Positions 62,737 to 64,000 of a stretch of 64,000 bases of DNA are shown here, piece after piece. The position numbers and the translations under genes are program-made. Numbering within the stretch: the stretch's first letter is position 1; every line of letters starts with the position of its first letter. Source of the stretch: Flavobacteriales bacterium (lineage in GTDB: Bacteria; Bacteroidota; Bacteroidia; Flavobacteriales_F; PHOS-HE28); the NCBI GenBank assembly GCA_016704485.1, contig JADJAA010000001.1, positions 62,001 through 126,000 of the forward strand, written 5' to 3'. Under the pieces are notes generated by a model. The model searched no databases. It was not told where the DNA came from and saw only the letters and a list, made by a program, of their open reading frames with translations.

Positions 62737-62905
62737 AGCGCAGAGCCGCGGGTCGTACGCTATTCCCGGCTCAAGTCCGGAAACAACTGACAGACTTGGT
62801 GGCTGTGGGGTGAATACTCTCACGTGGTCAAGAATATCATTAGTATTGTGTGACCAAGAACCAAAATTCACGTTCGAACATTTAGTAGATCCTTGAGCCC
62901 TCTGA

Positions 62906-63502
62906 ATGACCAGATCAATTGCAACTTCATTTTTACTTTATTCCATTTCGTGGTCTTCGTTTTCTCAGGACACCGTCATTTACAGATCAAACATCCAAAC
63001 CGAAGCGAAAGTATTAGAGGTCAATAAGGATGAAATACAATATAAGAGATACTCCAATATTGATGGCCCAACATATACTGTAGACAGATCAGAGATCCAT
63101 TCTATAAAATTTTCGAACGGCGAGATCGAAGAATTTGCGCCCCGTGTTATTGAAGCGAAAAAGGATACATCTTTTCAATCGTTGACACAAAGGGGTAATT
63201 CAGTATTTGTCCATTCAAATGATGACCATGCACAAGCTCATGCAATAAGAGACCTTCGATCTTGGGGATATTGGAAGATCACGAACGATCGTGAAAGTGC
63301 TGATTTTGTTCTAGAATTCATCGTAGAATATTATCACATGGGCGAGGCACAATGCTGGGCGGAATTCATCGTGCCAGAAAACCAGAGTGTGATCAAAACA
63401 ACAGACCCAAGTAATTCACTTGGCTCAGCAGCTCTTAACTCAAAGAGAACTGCTGTTAATAATTTGATAGTTGATCGAATAATCCCTCTTTTTCAGAACT
63501 AG
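62906..63502 (+). CDS. Secreted hypothetical protein, AT-rich
   Basis: 198 residues with a signal peptide (MTRSIATSFLLYSISWSSFSQ). The first half reads VLEVNKDEIQYKRYSNIDGP, then TVDRSEIHSIKFSNGE, a pattern seen in many small Bacteroidota exported proteins in which an EIxYKxYxNxDGPxYxIxxxEIxxIxxxNG module is followed by a variable domain. The second half (RDLRSWGYWKITNDRESADF, VLEFIVEYYHMGEAQCWAEF) resembles no family I can name. Base composition is clearly more AT-rich than the neighbours, hinting at more recent transfer or relaxed constraint. It starts 34 bp from the GTG alternative of the divergent gene. Confidence 0.7.
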   Translation: MTRSIATSFLLYSISWSSFSQDTVIYRSNIQTEAKVLEVNKDEIQYKRYSNIDGPTYTVDRSEIHSIKFSNGEIEEFAPRVIEAKKDTSFQSLTQRGNSVFVHSNDDHAQAHAIRDLRSWGYWKITNDRESADFVLEFIVEYYHMGEAQCWAEFIVPENQSVIKTTDPSNSLGSAALNSKRTAVNNLIVDRIIPLFQN

Positions 63503-63591
63503 AATTATTTGCCGTAGTGGTGGCTTTCTTAAAGGACCCGCCTGAATGGTGGATCGACCCATTCCAAAGATGCAGAGGTCCTGATTCCGCA

Positions 63592-63645
63592 GGTTTGCGG
63601 AAGGAGACCCGGCGCAGGTTTGAAAGGCACCCTGCAAAGGTCTAA
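63592..63645. repeat. Intergenic repeat element, copy 2 (GGAGACCCGGCG core)
   Basis: Bases around 63600 read GCGGAAGGAGACCCGGCG then CAGGTTTGAAAGGCACCCTG. The 12-base core and the following GGTTT match copy 1 at about 59640. The surrounding 63503-64000 stretch shows no convincing gene. A minus-strand frame is open from the right edge to a stop at 63737, but its translation has no recognisable motif and could be chance or the 3' end of a gene beyond the window. Confidence 0.4.
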
Positions 63646-64000
63646 GAGTCAAGGCAAGTACGGAAGCTCTCGTCACTCTGCAGACTGTTGCACGGGACTA
63701 CCTCGGAGCTGCCTGCAACCCACAGGGTATGAAGTTTTAATGACAACCGATGCTCAGATCATTGGTGTGAAGATTGAAAACTTCATGGATAATCCCCGAA
63801 CAGACCTGTTGGACTCGCCGCCACAAGTGACCCAGCCCGGCAGGAAGGCAGAGCTTTGGATGGCTGGAATACCTGCGGCAGCGACGGGCTTGAACTTCTT
63901 CTTGCAGCAGCTCACCCAATGTGTTCTCTTTGTCGTCGTTTGTAAATACGTCTCCGATATGTCTGTGACAATCACCACCGCTCAAGACCCTCAAATGCCT

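Noticed and set aside
59382..63700. Integron-type attC sites considered because of repeated GC-rich intergenic elements and small genes
   Set aside because: The required RYYYAAC/GTTRRRY core pairs were not found, genes are on both strands and no integrase is present.
1..64000. CRISPR arrays, tRNA or rRNA genes, and intact insertion sequences
   Set aside because: No regularly spaced 25-40-bp repeats, no cloverleaf with a plausible T-arm, and no transposase or integrase motifs were seen on reading both strands.

Overview
The window reads as chromosomal DNA of a Bacteroidota bacterium, most likely a Flavobacteriales member. The support is direct: nine genes end in a type IX secretion (T9SS) C-terminal sorting domain, there is a SusC/SusD pair, genes lack obvious Shine-Dalgarno sites, several upstream regions carry TAnnTTTG-like -7 boxes, and there are lineage-typical families (DUF4834, DUF4783, YfhO, M1 and M36 peptidases). 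Base composition is moderate and even, apart from a more AT-rich gene at 62906-63502. No rRNA, tRNA, CRISPR array, intact IS element or prophage was recognised.

Layout. 1-5174: minus-strand surface-glycan genes (glycosyltransferase cut by the left edge, two polytopic GT-C-like membrane proteins, a zinc-ribbon methyltransferase). 5270-11743: housekeeping block with rlmH on the minus strand and a tightly packed plus-strand run DUF4783-nadC-YihY-M1 peptidase-DUF2147. 11836-19114: a T9SS DNRLRE protein, then a second glycan cluster (two GT4 enzymes, an NAD-binding sugar-epimerase-like protein, FkbM and class I methyltransferases, Wzx-like flippase). 19306-25260: YfhO membrane protein, DUF4834, DEAD-box helicase with a Gly-rich tail, HEAT-like protein. 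25345-34158: a T9SS gingipain-fold protein that appears catalytically dead, MsrA, then a minus-strand run with two more GT-C-like proteins, AlkD-like and Ogt DNA-alkylation repair proteins and a MORN-repeat protein.

34314-48891 is secretome-rich: a lipoprotein, a 1777-residue M36 fungalysin-type metallopeptidase, a LamG protein and a PNGase F-like protein in one operon, and a divergent SusC-SusD pair. Together the last four look like a small glycoprotein or N-glycan utilisation locus. 48930-51002 holds a membrane protein with no ATG start and a graveyard of gene remnants: a decayed YdeI-family fragment and a second, decayed copy of the SusD 3' end. 51003-59381 is an array of secreted proteins (81-residue-repeat protein, beta-helix protein, PQQ-type sugar dehydrogenase, arylsulfotransferase-like protein, haem-binding DUF3365 lipoprotein, T9SS protein). 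59764-64000 is gene-poor, with a SUFU-domain protein, three poorly characterised proteins and long intergenic stretches.

No complete novel defence or mobile system was found. The most unusual signals are (i) intergenic runs of different short words repeated in tandem with exact periods of 7, 8 or 9 bp at 17554-17818, 19126-19228 and 24635-24705; (ii) the gap-free decayed copy of the SusD tail on the far side of the neighbouring membrane gene; (iii) the gingipain-fold secreted protein lacking both catalytic residues; and (iv) the PNGase F/LamG/SusCD locus.
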